Virus record (IMG/VR): IMGVR_UViG_3300042563_002309
Span: 1 to 64,000 of that record
Length of the DNA: 64,000 bases
Direction: 5' to 3' (one strand)
Source: a virus
The position numbers and the translations under genes were made by a program. This document shows positions 46,433 through 56,028 of the stretch, one piece after another. Position 1 is the first letter of the stretch, and the number at the start of each line of letters is the position of its first letter. The notes below the pieces were generated by a model, which worked only from the letters and a program-made list of their open reading frames with translations, was not told where the DNA came from and made no database searches.

Positions 46433-47173
46433 ATGGAACAAAAGCAAAAATTTCCTACCGAAATGGTAGAATTACCATCAAGAGGGTTACTCTATCCTAA
46501 AGATTCTGCATTAGCAGAAGGTAAAATCGAGATGAAATACATGACAGCTCGTGAGGAAGATATTCTAACAAATCAAAACTACATACAACAAGGAGTAGTT
46601 ATTGATAAATTACTACAATCTCTTATTGTAACTCCAATCAACTACGGAGATCTTTTATTAGGAGATAAGAATGCAATTCTAGTTGCTTCTAGGGTATTAG
46701 GGTACGGTAAAGATTATGAATTTGAATACAAAGGACGAAAAGAAGTAGTTGATCTTGCAGAATTAAAAACTAAAGAAATTAATTACGATGCTCTTAAGGG
46801 AGGTAAAAATGAATTTGCATATATAATGCCATCTTCAAGTACCAATGTTACTTTCAAATTACTTACTCACGCAGATGAGCAATTTATCGATCAAGAAGTA
46901 AAAGGATTAAAAAAATTAACAAAAGATGCTTCTCCGGAATTATCTACAAGATTGAAAAGAATAATTACTTCTGTAGAAGGAGATTCAACACCTAAAGCAA
47001 TTAGAGATTTTGTCGATAATTACTTATTAGCAAGAGACTCTAGAGCATTTAGAGAACACATTAGACAGGTACAACCGGATGTTGACTTAAAATTCTTCCC
47101 AGAAGATGGACCTGAAGGAGGGGTAGATATCCCAATTGGGGTTAGCTTTCTTTGGCCTGACGCCGGAATATAG
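46433..47173 (+). CDS. gp26: baseplate hub/tail assembly protein (gp26-like)
   Basis: The 246-aa protein begins MEQKQKFPTEMVELPSRGLL and contains EIKYMTAREEDILTNQNYI-like sequence (EMKYMTAREEDIL), VASRVLGYGKDYEFEYKGRK and a short C-terminal GVSFLWPDAGI. These are features of the gp26 family of T4-like phages. The position immediately before a tape-measure-like gene, with an overlapping ORF in the +1 frame, also resembles tail assembly chaperone loci of other phages. Expressed from its own promoter after the tube terminator. Confidence 0.65.
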   Translation: MEQKQKFPTEMVELPSRGLLYPKDSALAEGKIEMKYMTAREEDILTNQNYIQQGVVIDKLLQSLIVTPINYGDLLLGDKNAILVASRVLGYGKDYEFEYKGRKEVVDLAELKTKEINYDALKGGKNEFAYIMPSSSTNVTFKLLTHADEQFIDQEVKGLKKLTKDASPELSTRLKRIITSVEGDSTPKAIRDFVDNYLLARDSRAFREHIRQVQPDVDLKFFPEDGPEGGVDIPIGVSFLWPDAGI

Positions 47174-47402
47174 AGCCGGGTTATTTGCTCAACTACATGA
47201 CATAGTTTTTAACGGACAAGGAGGGTACTCTTTCGATACAGTATACGAGTTTCCGATATGGTTAAGAAAGTATATTCATAGAACTATGGTAGAACATTAT
47301 CAAAAACAGAATAAGGAACAGCAGCAGCAATCCGGTAAGGCATCGGTATTGCAAAACGGACATATAAAAGCACCGGATTATAGTACAAAAGCTTCTAGAT
47401 AA
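47136..47402 (+). CDS. overlapping ORF after gp26-like gene (gp51-like or frameshift extension)
   Basis: This 88-aa frame overlaps the end of the gp26-like gene by 38 nt in the +1 frame and has only a TTG as possible start. It encodes GLTPEYRAGLFAQLHDIVFN then GQGGYSFDTVYEFPIWLRKY, which looks genuinely coding and reminds me of the small gp51-type hub assembly proteins of T4-like phages. It may be translated by +1 frameshifting at CTT-TGG (codons near 47149) or from the TTG start. It ends just before the tape measure promoter motif. The start is uncertain. Confidence 0.6.
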   Translation: MGLAFFGLTPEYRAGLFAQLHDIVFNGQGGYSFDTVYEFPIWLRKYIHRTMVEHYQKQNKEQQQQSGKASVLQNGHIKAPDYSTKASR

Positions 47403-47414
47403 TAGAAGCTTTAG

Positions 47415-47423
47415 CTATTTATA
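47415..47423 (+). promoter_or_regulatory. CTATTTATA promoter-like motif
   Basis: Exact nonamer ending 16 nt before the tape measure ATG. Confidence 0.55.
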
Positions 47424-47439
47424 TTAAAATCTTTATTGA

Positions 47440-50400
47440 ATGTCAGATCAATACGAAAATAAAAATGCCGGGGAATTAAGAGACATTCTTAAGTCCATAA
47501 CAGGGGAACTTTCTAAACAGAGAACTATACAAGCTGAATCAGCAGCAGAGTATAGAAAAATGGATAGTATTGCAAGGAACCTTCAGGACACTTCTATGGG
47601 GATAAGTAATCTGACTTCTGAAGAGTTAGACAAACTTAGATCAAAAAACCAAAACCATATAAAGGAGTTACAGTACCAAGCTGAAAGACTAGCTAGACAA
47701 AAGATAGGTTTAGGGTTTGAAGGAAAAATAACTGCAGAAACTATAGAAAGGTTAAAGTACCTAGATAAGTTATCAATACAGGAAGAGGCAATCTTACGAG
47801 CAGCAGCTGATCATTTTGAAATTGAAAAATCACTTACAGCAGAGGTAGAAGATCAGTATAAAAAAAGACTGGCATTTGAAAAGCAAGTAAGTAACTCATT
47901 AGGAGTTAGTGGAGCAATCATAGGTGGTATAGATGGGATAATGAGTAAACTGGGAATGAACTCAGGAATATTCAAAGACTCTATAGAAGAATCTAAGAAA
48001 GCAATGCAAGAGGCTGCAGAAGCAGCAGCAAGAAATGGAGAGCATATAAGTAAGACCGCTATCATGATGAAAGGCTTAGGTCCCTTAGCTTCCGGCTTTG
48101 GAAAAGCTCTTTTAGATCCATTAACAATAATTACAGCAATATTAGACGGATTCTTCCGAGTAAATAAAGCATCTGTAGAAGTACAACAGTTAACAGGTCA
48201 ATACGAAACATCTATTGCAGGAGTTAATGATAGATTAGCAACATCAGCACAATTTTTACAAACCGCAGCAGAACTAACAAAACAGTTAGGAGTATCCGCA
48301 ACTCTAGTATTTGCACCAGATCAAATAGCACAATTAGCAGAAGCTAAAAATTTATTAGGACTTTCAGCCGAACAAGCAGGTAGAATGGGAATCTTAATGA
48401 AGACTACCGGAAAGTCTGCAGATCAAGTAGGACAAGGAATTTACGATACAGTAAATGCGTATAATGGAGCAAATCGAGCAGGAATAGCGCACGGAGTAGT
48501 GTTACAGGATGTACTAGGTGCTTCAGATAGTATAACAGCTTCTTTAGGAAATAGTGAGAAGAAGATAGGAGCTGCAGCAGTAGCGGCAAGAGGATTAGGA
48601 TTAAGTCTAAGCGAAGTAGATGAAATTGCAGGAAGCTTTCTTAATTTTGAAGATTCTATATCTGCAGAATTAGAAGCACAATTACTTACCGGGAAAAACT
48701 TAAACCTATCTAAAGCAAGAGAACTTGCATTGAATAACGACCTAGAAGGAGTAGCTAATGAACTAAAGAAGAACGGAGCATCAGCAGCAGAGTACGCTGG
48801 TATGAACCGTCTTGAACAAGAAAGTTTAGCTAAAGCATTAGGAATGTCCAGAGATCAACTTGCTAAAAGCGTACTAACGCAAGAAGCAATGAAGAACATG
48901 ACTGACGAGCAAATAGCAAAAGCAAGAGGAGTTACTTTAGAGCAGTCAAAAGCAATGGATGTTCAAGAAAAGATGCAAGTAGGTATGCAAAAATTAGCAG
49001 AAGCATTTGCCCCAGTCTTGGATGTAGTTGTTAATTTAGTAGATGCATTGATGTTTGTAATAACACCTGTAGCAAAGCTTATTGCAATGGTAGTAGGAAA
49101 CCCTATAGGAAAAGCAATACTTCTAGCAGTAGTAGCAGCTAATTTCTTAGGAGTAGCAGTATCGGGAGTAGGGAAAGCTTTTGGATCAATGTACCAGTTA
49201 GGAGCAAAAGCTCTAACAGGTATAACAAGTTTATTTAAAAGTGGAGGATTAAAATCCGCTTTAGGAGGCCTTAAAGATAATTTAACAGGAGGATTTAAAG
49301 GAGGAGCTGGAGGCTTAAAAGATAAGATAATGGGTCCAGCAGCTGATAAGACGAAAAGTCTTGCAGGAGATGCCGGAGGAGCAGACGCAAAGAAAGGTGG
49401 AGGAATAAAAGGATTTTTAAAAGGACTAGGAGATGGTTTAGCCAGTATGGGTAAACAAATGGGCGATATAATAAAAGGAGCAATAGCATTAGGAATTGCA
49501 GGAGTTGCAATAGCAGGAGGATTAGCAATTGCTATGATGATTATTAAAGATGTTGATCCCGCTAAGATGTTAGCATTTACAGGATCAATAGCTATGTTAG
49601 GGCTTACTTTAGCCATTATGGGTAAGATAGGAGGTAACGTTATACAAGGAGCCTTAGCTTTAGGAATAGTCGCTCTAGCTTTAATACCAGCAGCATATGC
49701 ATTCAGTTTATTAAAAGATGTAGATACAGATAAGATTATAGCATTCTCAATAGCAGTACCTTTATTAGCTCTTGCAGCAGCAGGTTTAGGATTCTTACTA
49801 ACGCCAATTGCTATGGGAGCATTAGCATTAGCAGCTTTAGGAGTTGGATTAATGGCAGTAGGAGCAGGGTTTATGGTGTTAACAGCTGGACAAGCAGGCT
49901 TTGGCCTATTCAACCAGTTACTAGATACTATGGCAGACAAAGGAGTAGCAGCAGGACTAGGATTAGGAGCAACAGGAATAGGGATGGGGCTACTAGGAGC
50001 AGCAGGATTCCTTGCATTCCCAGGAATGTTATTAGCAGCAGTCGCAATGAGTGCGATGATTATACCACTAACACTACTAAGCGCAGTCGCATCAGCCGGA
50101 GTACTTCCAATACTAGCAACAACCTTAATGCAAATAGCAGCCGCAGCACCAGGATTATTAGGAGTTGGAATGGCTTTATTTAGTATAGCAGCAGGATTAG
50201 GAGCAGTAGCCCTAGCAGGAGTTCTGGCAATACCGGCAATCGGAGGAGCAGTAATGCTTGCAGCAGTATCACCAGCATTAGTATCTTTAGCAGAAGCTTT
50301 TGGAATGGGAGGAGATAGTGCAGGAGAAGCTAAAGGAAAATCAGAGGAAGGATCTATGGCAGTAGTAGAAGCTAAATTAACAGAACTTATAGCAGTAGTA

Positions 50401-50478
50401 AAAGCAGGAGGAAATGTATACTTAGATTCTAACAAAGTCGGTAGAGCACAAGTACTCGGAAGTTATAAATCTTCATAA
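47440..50478 (+). CDS. tail tape measure-like protein
   Basis: The 1012-aa protein has a helical, charged N-terminal half with coiled coil (residues 1-150) and an ordered region with SLGNSEKKIGAAAVAARGLG. A Gly/Ala-rich C-terminal half from about residue 520 follows, with many predicted membrane-spanning hydrophobic segments (VAKLIAMVVGNPIGKAILLA, GALALAALGVGLMAVGAGFM and others). The last ~60 residues are a short charged helix plus tail. This layout is typical of tape measure proteins, which set tail length and can insert in the host membrane. The position after tube and hub-assembly genes agrees. T4 gp29 has no comparable hydrophobic half. Confidence 0.75.
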   Translation: MSDQYENKNAGELRDILKSITGELSKQRTIQAESAAEYRKMDSIARNLQDTSMGISNLTSEELDKLRSKNQNHIKELQYQAERLARQKIGLGFEGKITAETIERLKYLDKLSIQEEAILRAAADHFEIEKSLTAEVEDQYKKRLAFEKQVSNSLGVSGAIIGGIDGIMSKLGMNSGIFKDSIEESKKAMQEAAEAAARNGEHISKTAIMMKGLGPLASGFGKALLDPLTIITAILDGFFRVNKASVEVQQLTGQYETSIAGVNDRLATSAQFLQTAAELTKQLGVSATLVFAPDQIAQLAEAKNLLGLSAEQAGRMGILMKTTGKSADQVGQGIYDTVNAYNGANRAGIAHGVVLQDVLGASDSITASLGNSEKKIGAAAVAARGLGLSLSEVDEIAGSFLNFEDSISAELEAQLLTGKNLNLSKARELALNNDLEGVANELKKNGASAAEYAGMNRLEQESLAKALGMSRDQLAKSVLTQEAMKNMTDEQIAKARGVTLEQSKAMDVQEKMQVGMQKLAEAFAPVLDVVVNLVDALMFVITPVAKLIAMVVGNPIGKAILLAVVAANFLGVAVSGVGKAFGSMYQLGAKALTGITSLFKSGGLKSALGGLKDNLTGGFKGGAGGLKDKIMGPAADKTKSLAGDAGGADAKKGGGIKGFLKGLGDGLASMGKQMGDIIKGAIALGIAGVAIAGGLAIAMMIIKDVDPAKMLAFTGSIAMLGLTLAIMGKIGGNVIQGALALGIVALALIPAAYAFSLLKDVDTDKIIAFSIAVPLLALAAAGLGFLLTPIAMGALALAALGVGLMAVGAGFMVLTAGQAGFGLFNQLLDTMADKGVAAGLGLGATGIGMGLLGAAGFLAFPGMLLAAVAMSAMIIPLTLLSAVASAGVLPILATTLMQIAAAAPGLLGVGMALFSIAAGLGAVALAGVLAIPAIGGAVMLAAVSPALVSLAEAFGMGGDSAGEAKGKSEEGSMAVVEAKLTELIAVVKAGGNVYLDSNKVGRAQVLGSYKSS

Positions 50479-50483
50479 ATAAA

Positions 50484-50492
50484 CTATTTATA
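50484..50492 (+). promoter_or_regulatory. CTATTTATA promoter-like motif
   Basis: Exact nonamer ending 19 nt before the ATG at 50512. Confidence 0.55.
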
Positions 50493-50511
50493 ATAAATTA
50501 AAACAATTAAT

Positions 50512-50736
50512 ATGGGACTATTAGACTTATTACCATCGTCAAACTTAGGATTACAGGGATCTACACCAGCAACAATTGCAAGTGCTAATCCAAATTCAAC
50601 ACTACACAATCAATCATCAATCAATAACACACCAGCGATTGATCAATCTCCTTCTGCTTTAGACTTAGACGGACAAATACCAGTAGTGTCTCCATCAGGA
50701 CAAGGACTTCCTTACATGAGTAACCTACCAGGATAA
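50512..50736 (+). CDS. small Pro/Ser/Asn-rich protein
   Basis: A 74-aa low-complexity protein rich in Ser, Pro, Asn and Leu (SNLGLQGSTPATIASANPNS, PSGQGLPYMSNLPG). It starts MGLLDLLPSSN and is followed 7 nt later by the next gene. Composition suggests an extended linker-like peptide of the virion; function unknown. Confidence 0.5.
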   Translation: MGLLDLLPSSNLGLQGSTPATIASANPNSTLHNQSSINNTPAIDQSPSALDLDGQIPVVSPSGQGLPYMSNLPG

Positions 50737-50743
50737 AAATTAA

Positions 50744-52894
50744 ATGGCAAACGGACTATTAAATCTCCAGACAGACCTTAAAAGTCTCCGTTATGGAAGC
50801 GATAAACCCTACATTACTAAGGATATAAACAACCCTCCTTCTAGTAATCAAACGGGTATGCAAATAACTAAGCGTATAGATGACACTTCCCGTATTGCCC
50901 AAATGCTTATTGACCGTCCTGGATTAAAGTACCTAGGAAACGAAGCTTTACTTCAACAGGTAAATGTTGGAGATAAAATAAGAAAAGCAAAAGATAAAGG
51001 TAAGAGTACAGTAGGGGCTGTTTTACAGCAAGCTGGAAATACTTTAGTAAATACAGTTAAAATTGCAGGTTCAACTCTTGCACAAGTTCCAGTAAATGGA
51101 ACAGGTACGCATTTCTTAAAAGGATTTAGAACAGATACATACTTAAGACCAGATCCAGAAGGAGTAAAACCATCAGGCTTTGCTCAATTTTTTGGAGCAG
51201 GAGGAGTAGAAGGAGCACCTTACGCACTTAGTGGGAAAGAGGTTCCTATGTATATCAATTCAGATATATACGACCAAAAGACAGGAGAGTTAATTACAGG
51301 TAGTAAATTTGGATATGATGAAAAAATAAACAAACCAATTCCTCAAGGTGAAAATAGAACATATTCACAAGGGGATGGAATTATTATACAAGATAACGAA
51401 GGTCAAGAAGGCTGGAAACCTTGGTCATCACTTTCAGTAACATCAAGTCTAGTTTCTAGAGACGATACAAAACTATTAAAAGATAGTAAATACGATTCTG
51501 ACGATACTAAAGACAGAGATAAGCAATCAAGATATTTAGCAGAAGAAGGAAAACCAGTACCAGTAGGTCCTGTTCAGAAATTTGCAAATGGAAATCCACA
51601 GCAAAATCAAACAACAGCACAGACAGGTTCCTTAAACAGTCTACCAAACTCAGTAGACTACACAGACCTTATTGCTTCAAAAGATACAATACAGAGTATT
51701 GCAGCTTCGGCATTACAGTTAGGAAATAAGTATAAAGATAGATCAACTTTCACAGGTGTAAACACTCAAGACAATGTAAATAGTGTAGCAGCAGGTACTC
51801 CAATAAAAGTAAGTAAACAAGCAGGTATAAGAAATACAACTCTAGCATCAGGAAGTATGCCAGGGGGTAGTTTAATTAACTCAGGAGAATATGCCGCACC
51901 AATTGCTGAAACCACAGTACCTTCCTCAAGTAAGTATACAGACGGAGCAACTTATACCGGAACAAATACACAGAGTAATATTAACAGTGCAAATGAAGGC
52001 GGTTTTATTACAGTAACTGATAAAGTAAATACTGAACAGACTTATAAAGTAGAAGGAAGTATACCTCTATCAGGAAAAGAAGATAATAAAGTTGTTGATG
52101 AGAATAGTGTTAATAGAAATGTAAGTGACTTTAGAACAGGTCCAACTTCTTTTGCATACGGCAGTCCTACTATCAATAAAGAAACAAGAGTTAATTTAGG
52201 TAACCAAGGTAAGAATATAGGAAAAGTTAGCTACAGTAATATAGATCCAGATAAAGTAGATCAATTAAATGCTTTACAGGAGAGTGAAACTAGAATAGAT
52301 GGAACAAGCGCAGCAAGAGATTTAGCTAAATTCTACTTTGAAATAATAACACCAGACAATGTAGATGACGGTGATGGTACCTTTCTACACTTTAGAGCAC
52401 ATATTGACAGTATAGATGATAGTTACTCAGGAGACTGGGATTCACATCAATATGTAGGTAGAGCAGAAGAGTTCTTTACATACAAAGGATTTAAAAGAGA
52501 TATATCAGTAGGGTTTAAAATATCAGCTCAATCTAGAGCAGAGATGAAACCTCTTTACAGAAAAATGGTATACCTAGCCTCAGCTACAGCACCAACTTAT
52601 GGAGGTGGGTCAAAATTTATGAGGGGTACGCTTGTTAAATTGTCAATTGGTTCGTATTTTAGTCAAATACCGGGGATAATAACCTCTGTTAAGTATACAT
52701 GGAATCCAGACTATATGTGGGAAATAGCAATGCAAAACCCAGAAGGCGGAGTAGATGATGATCAGCAAGAGTTACCAATGACTTTAGACTGTAGCATTTC
52801 ATTTAAACCAATTCACAATTTTGCTCCACAAACAGGATTACATCATTACTTTACAAGTCCAGCACCATTAAACGGATCAAAACCGTTTTTTTAA
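50744..52894 (+). CDS. baseplate tube-initiator-like protein (gp48/gp54-type C-terminus)
   Basis: The 716-aa protein has a long Ser/Thr/Asn-rich, probably flexible N-terminal part and a C-terminal domain from about residue 535. That domain resembles tail-tube-fold baseplate initiator proteins (FLHFRAHIDSIDDSYSGDWD, YKGFKRDISVGFKISAQS, YFSQIPGIITSVKYTWNPDY, LDCSISFKPIHNFAPQTG). It is much longer than T4 gp48 or gp54 (~320-364 aa). The following gp53-like and hub genes support the baseplate role. Assignment to a specific T4 protein is uncertain. Confidence 0.6.
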   Translation: MANGLLNLQTDLKSLRYGSDKPYITKDINNPPSSNQTGMQITKRIDDTSRIAQMLIDRPGLKYLGNEALLQQVNVGDKIRKAKDKGKSTVGAVLQQAGNTLVNTVKIAGSTLAQVPVNGTGTHFLKGFRTDTYLRPDPEGVKPSGFAQFFGAGGVEGAPYALSGKEVPMYINSDIYDQKTGELITGSKFGYDEKINKPIPQGENRTYSQGDGIIIQDNEGQEGWKPWSSLSVTSSLVSRDDTKLLKDSKYDSDDTKDRDKQSRYLAEEGKPVPVGPVQKFANGNPQQNQTTAQTGSLNSLPNSVDYTDLIASKDTIQSIAASALQLGNKYKDRSTFTGVNTQDNVNSVAAGTPIKVSKQAGIRNTTLASGSMPGGSLINSGEYAAPIAETTVPSSSKYTDGATYTGTNTQSNINSANEGGFITVTDKVNTEQTYKVEGSIPLSGKEDNKVVDENSVNRNVSDFRTGPTSFAYGSPTINKETRVNLGNQGKNIGKVSYSNIDPDKVDQLNALQESETRIDGTSAARDLAKFYFEIITPDNVDDGDGTFLHFRAHIDSIDDSYSGDWDSHQYVGRAEEFFTYKGFKRDISVGFKISAQSRAEMKPLYRKMVYLASATAPTYGGGSKFMRGTLVKLSIGSYFSQIPGIITSVKYTWNPDYMWEIAMQNPEGGVDDDQQELPMTLDCSISFKPIHNFAPQTGLHHYFTSPAPLNGSKPFF

Positions 52895-52903
52895 AAAAAA
52901 TAA

Positions 52904-53209
52904 ATGGCAGATAGATATAAAAATATAAAAGAGGTAATAACTTCAGATAACGTAAGGTATAGGTTAAATGCTATATACCCTGAAATACCTTTATCTCAAG
53001 ATGACTATTATGTTATCTCCACAGGAGGTGACAGGTATGATACACTAGCTCAGCAATTTTACAAAGACCATACTCTATGGTGGATAATTGCATCTGCAAA
53101 TAATTCAGAAAGAGCCTCTCTAATAGTAGAGCCAGGCGTACAGTTACGAATTCCCGCTAATAAAGAATATATATTACAATTATATAGTGAGGTAAATAAA
53201 TCAAGGTAA
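52904..53209 (+). CDS. gp53: gp53/LysM-like baseplate protein
   Basis: A 101-aa protein with a LysM-like core: DRYDTLAQQFYKDHTLWWII, ASANNS and then VEPGVQLRIPANKEYIL. This pattern matches the C-terminal part of T4 gp53 and of tail protein X of other myophages, which link hub and wedges in the baseplate. It is shorter than T4 gp53 (196 aa). Its stop overlaps the next ATG by 1 nt. Confidence 0.75.
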   Translation: MADRYKNIKEVITSDNVRYRLNAIYPEIPLSQDDYYVISTGGDRYDTLAQQFYKDHTLWWIIASANNSERASLIVEPGVQLRIPANKEYILQLYSEVNKSR

Positions 53210-56016
53210 TGGGATTAGAAGTAGGAACAGGCATAAGCCCAGGAATCGCAGAACAGCTCGAAGCAAGAAAAAAAGTCATAGGTAAAACAAAAGATAGAAC
53301 CAATGACGACTTAATGTACATGAACAGTAAGACTGGATGGGTAAAATTATCTTCCGGTGTTAATACATTAACTGATGATGAAGTAGCTCAACTTAGAATA
53401 CAGAAAGGCAGACTTACAATAAAAGGAGACGATACATTAGCAAAAGAAAATGTGCTTTTTGGAGGTATAATGAAACCAGGGGGAGGTCTACGACAAGGGA
53501 TAGACACCTCAGGAAATGTAAACACAAATAGTGCATACTTACTAAGACCTAGTATGGGATTTAGACCTATGGGAGGTATAACATCCATGACAGTAAAGTC
53601 AAAGAATACTTACGGTACCTTAAGAGAAGCAGATGTTAAATTTTCTGTATGGTCTTTAGAAGAGTTTGAAGTAATGGAAAGACTTTATCTACGACCAGGA
53701 TTTACAATGCTACTTGAATGGGGACATTCTCTTTATATTAATAATGATACTACATTAGAGAAAACAATTAAGACAATAAGCCCAGACTTATTTTTTAAGA
53801 AAGGTTTAGAAATGTCTAAAATTACAGATGAAATAAAAAAAATAAGACAAGAGAGTGATTACAATTACGAAGGAATGATTGGGTATTGTAAAAACTTTTC
53901 TTGGAATTATAACTCAAACGGAGGGTACGACTGTAGTGTAAGTATAATATCAACAGGAGAGATACTAGAATCAGCACCGGTAAAACTCTCCCCAGGTAAT
54001 TTAATACCTAAAGATGAAATGGATTCTGCAACTAGTGATGAAGGTAAGGAACAGAGAAAAAGTATCTTCCACTACTTCTTACAAAAACTAGCATTACTAA
54101 AACAAGGTGTAGTCGGTAAAGAAACCCTTGCCAGCGAAGCACCATCATTAGCTGCCCCGCTACAAGACTTTATAGTATTTTGGGCAGCTGTTGAAATAGA
54201 TGATAGTTGGCTTTGGGATACAGAGGCACCGATGCATTGGGTACCGCTGGCACTTATCTTAGATATATACAATAATTTTGTAGCGATAAAAGATCTTACA
54301 AAAACACCGGGTACTCCAAATGCTACTATGTGTAAGTTTAATACAGATATTAAGAAATCCACAAAGTTTATAACAGGTCCTAAGCACTTTTCACCGGATC
54401 CGTTGGTATGTGTAATACTGGCTCCAAACGACGAAGGGTTAGGCGTACTGCCTTTTATACACGGAGCTACCCAAGGTCTGCCAGCGGAAATAACTAGTGA
54501 TGTACTTAATATATATATTAACTCTCTATACCTAAAAAGCAAGTTTGATGAAGCTTTGGATACAGATGGAAAGTTTAACAAAAGTATGTCCGATGTATTG
54601 AAGAGTATTCTAGATGGAGTATCTACAGCACTGGGAGGTATAAATGATTTTGATATAGCATACGATGATGAAGATCAAGGAGGAACTTTTTACGTAATTG
54701 ATAGAAACTTAACACCAGAAACCAAACCACCTGCAGAATTAACACTAGTAGGGGTTAACAGTATCTATAAAGAAATAAGTATTAGTAGTAAAATTAGTAA
54801 CGAGACTTCCTCTCAAATTGCTATTGCTGCACAAGGGACAACACAGAACTATTCTGAAAATGTGGAGAACATGTTAAAATGGAATCCAGGTATTGTAGAT
54901 AGGGTTGTAGTAACTAAAGATGTTCAAGCTAAAAATAAAGACGGAGAAGAGGCAGTAAAAGCAGATCAAGAAGAAATTCTACAGGATTGGAAAGACTCTA
55001 TAAAAACATTCTTTACAGATTTTACAGGAGGAGGATATGATAAAGACGAGTTAGAAGCTGTAAAAACAGAACACGCTCACTATACTGTAGAAAACGTAAC
55101 AAGAAGACCGGCTTCAGGAACAGATGCAGGACCATCTCCAATACCTGTTGAACTTACTCTAAAACTAGACGGTATTGGAGGACTTAGAATAGCATCAACC
55201 TTTAGAATATCTCCAGGACTTTTACCTGACAAGTATAACGGTAAGTTCGGATATATCATAACAGGGGTAGAACACACAATCGGTACCAATAGTGTATGGG
55301 AAACCTCAGTAACAACTCAGTTTTATTTATTAGAACAGTTAAAACAAGAAGCAAGACAACCACAAGTAATTAACCCAACACCGCCACCTTCACCAAAAGC
55401 AGTTGGAGCAGCAAATTATACACCACCAGGACCAGTACAACCAGGAGAGGACCCAGCACCTATTATTAATCCTAAGAAAGTAGGAGCAGTAGGTTATAAT
55501 GCATCACCACTTGTTGCAAACTCAAAAACAAATGGAGGACAGAATGGTTTACTAAGTCAAACAAATCCTAAACTACTTGTATTTATAGGGGAAACTAGCG
55601 GAGCAAGTACTTATTACAAAAACCCTGCTACAAAAGCACCAGAATACATGTTACATCCAGCAGCTGCTAAAGCATGGAAAGCCTGGAAAGCAGATATGAA
55701 AGCTGCAGGAATTTCCTACAGAATGTCCAGTGCATATAGAAGTAAGGTACACCAAGGAGGATTAAAACCAGGCAGCACTGTAGCAAGCCCAGGATCATCA
55801 CCACATGGATGGGGAGGAGCATTAGACTTTGGAAACCTTCATGGAATTGTGAATGGAAGCGGTGATCCAAAGAGAAATCAAGAAGGAAGAAAAACTCCTA
55901 TCTATAAACAAATGGCAACACTGGGTGCTAAACACGGATGGTATAATCCTTGGAGATTATCAGACGTATCAGGTACAGATGAATTATGGCATTTTGAATA
56001 CTGGGGACCAGCTTAA
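53209..56016 (+). CDS. baseplate hub protein fused to M15 peptidoglycan peptidase
   Basis: The 935-aa protein has a large N-terminal hub-like part (MTVKSKNTYGTLREADVKFS, EFEVMERLYLRPGFTMLLEW, SDEGK-containing loops), a Pro-rich linker near residues 723-770, and a C-terminal M15/VanY-type domain from about 795. The zinc site is visible: SSAYRSKVHQGG, SPHGWGGALDF with His866 and Asp873, and LWHFEYW with His928. M15 enzymes cleave peptide bonds of the cell wall; here it would act at the tail tip during infection, in the role of T4 gp5 lysozyme but with a different chemistry. It is co-translated with gp53. Confidence 0.82.
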   Translation: MGLEVGTGISPGIAEQLEARKKVIGKTKDRTNDDLMYMNSKTGWVKLSSGVNTLTDDEVAQLRIQKGRLTIKGDDTLAKENVLFGGIMKPGGGLRQGIDTSGNVNTNSAYLLRPSMGFRPMGGITSMTVKSKNTYGTLREADVKFSVWSLEEFEVMERLYLRPGFTMLLEWGHSLYINNDTTLEKTIKTISPDLFFKKGLEMSKITDEIKKIRQESDYNYEGMIGYCKNFSWNYNSNGGYDCSVSIISTGEILESAPVKLSPGNLIPKDEMDSATSDEGKEQRKSIFHYFLQKLALLKQGVVGKETLASEAPSLAAPLQDFIVFWAAVEIDDSWLWDTEAPMHWVPLALILDIYNNFVAIKDLTKTPGTPNATMCKFNTDIKKSTKFITGPKHFSPDPLVCVILAPNDEGLGVLPFIHGATQGLPAEITSDVLNIYINSLYLKSKFDEALDTDGKFNKSMSDVLKSILDGVSTALGGINDFDIAYDDEDQGGTFYVIDRNLTPETKPPAELTLVGVNSIYKEISISSKISNETSSQIAIAAQGTTQNYSENVENMLKWNPGIVDRVVVTKDVQAKNKDGEEAVKADQEEILQDWKDSIKTFFTDFTGGGYDKDELEAVKTEHAHYTVENVTRRPASGTDAGPSPIPVELTLKLDGIGGLRIASTFRISPGLLPDKYNGKFGYIITGVEHTIGTNSVWETSVTTQFYLLEQLKQEARQPQVINPTPPPSPKAVGAANYTPPGPVQPGEDPAPIINPKKVGAVGYNASPLVANSKTNGGQNGLLSQTNPKLLVFIGETSGASTYYKNPATKAPEYMLHPAAAKAWKAWKADMKAAGISYRMSSAYRSKVHQGGLKPGSTVASPGSSPHGWGGALDFGNLHGIVNGSGDPKRNQEGRKTPIYKQMATLGAKHGWYNPWRLSDVSGTDELWHFEYWGPA

Positions 56017-56028
56017 TAATATACCACA

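Noticed and set aside
48963-50435. 490-aa open frame on the - strand opposite the tape measure gene
   Set aside because: It arises from the biased Gly/Ala/Leu codons of the tape measure gene. The product is low-complexity and no start context or neighbours support it.
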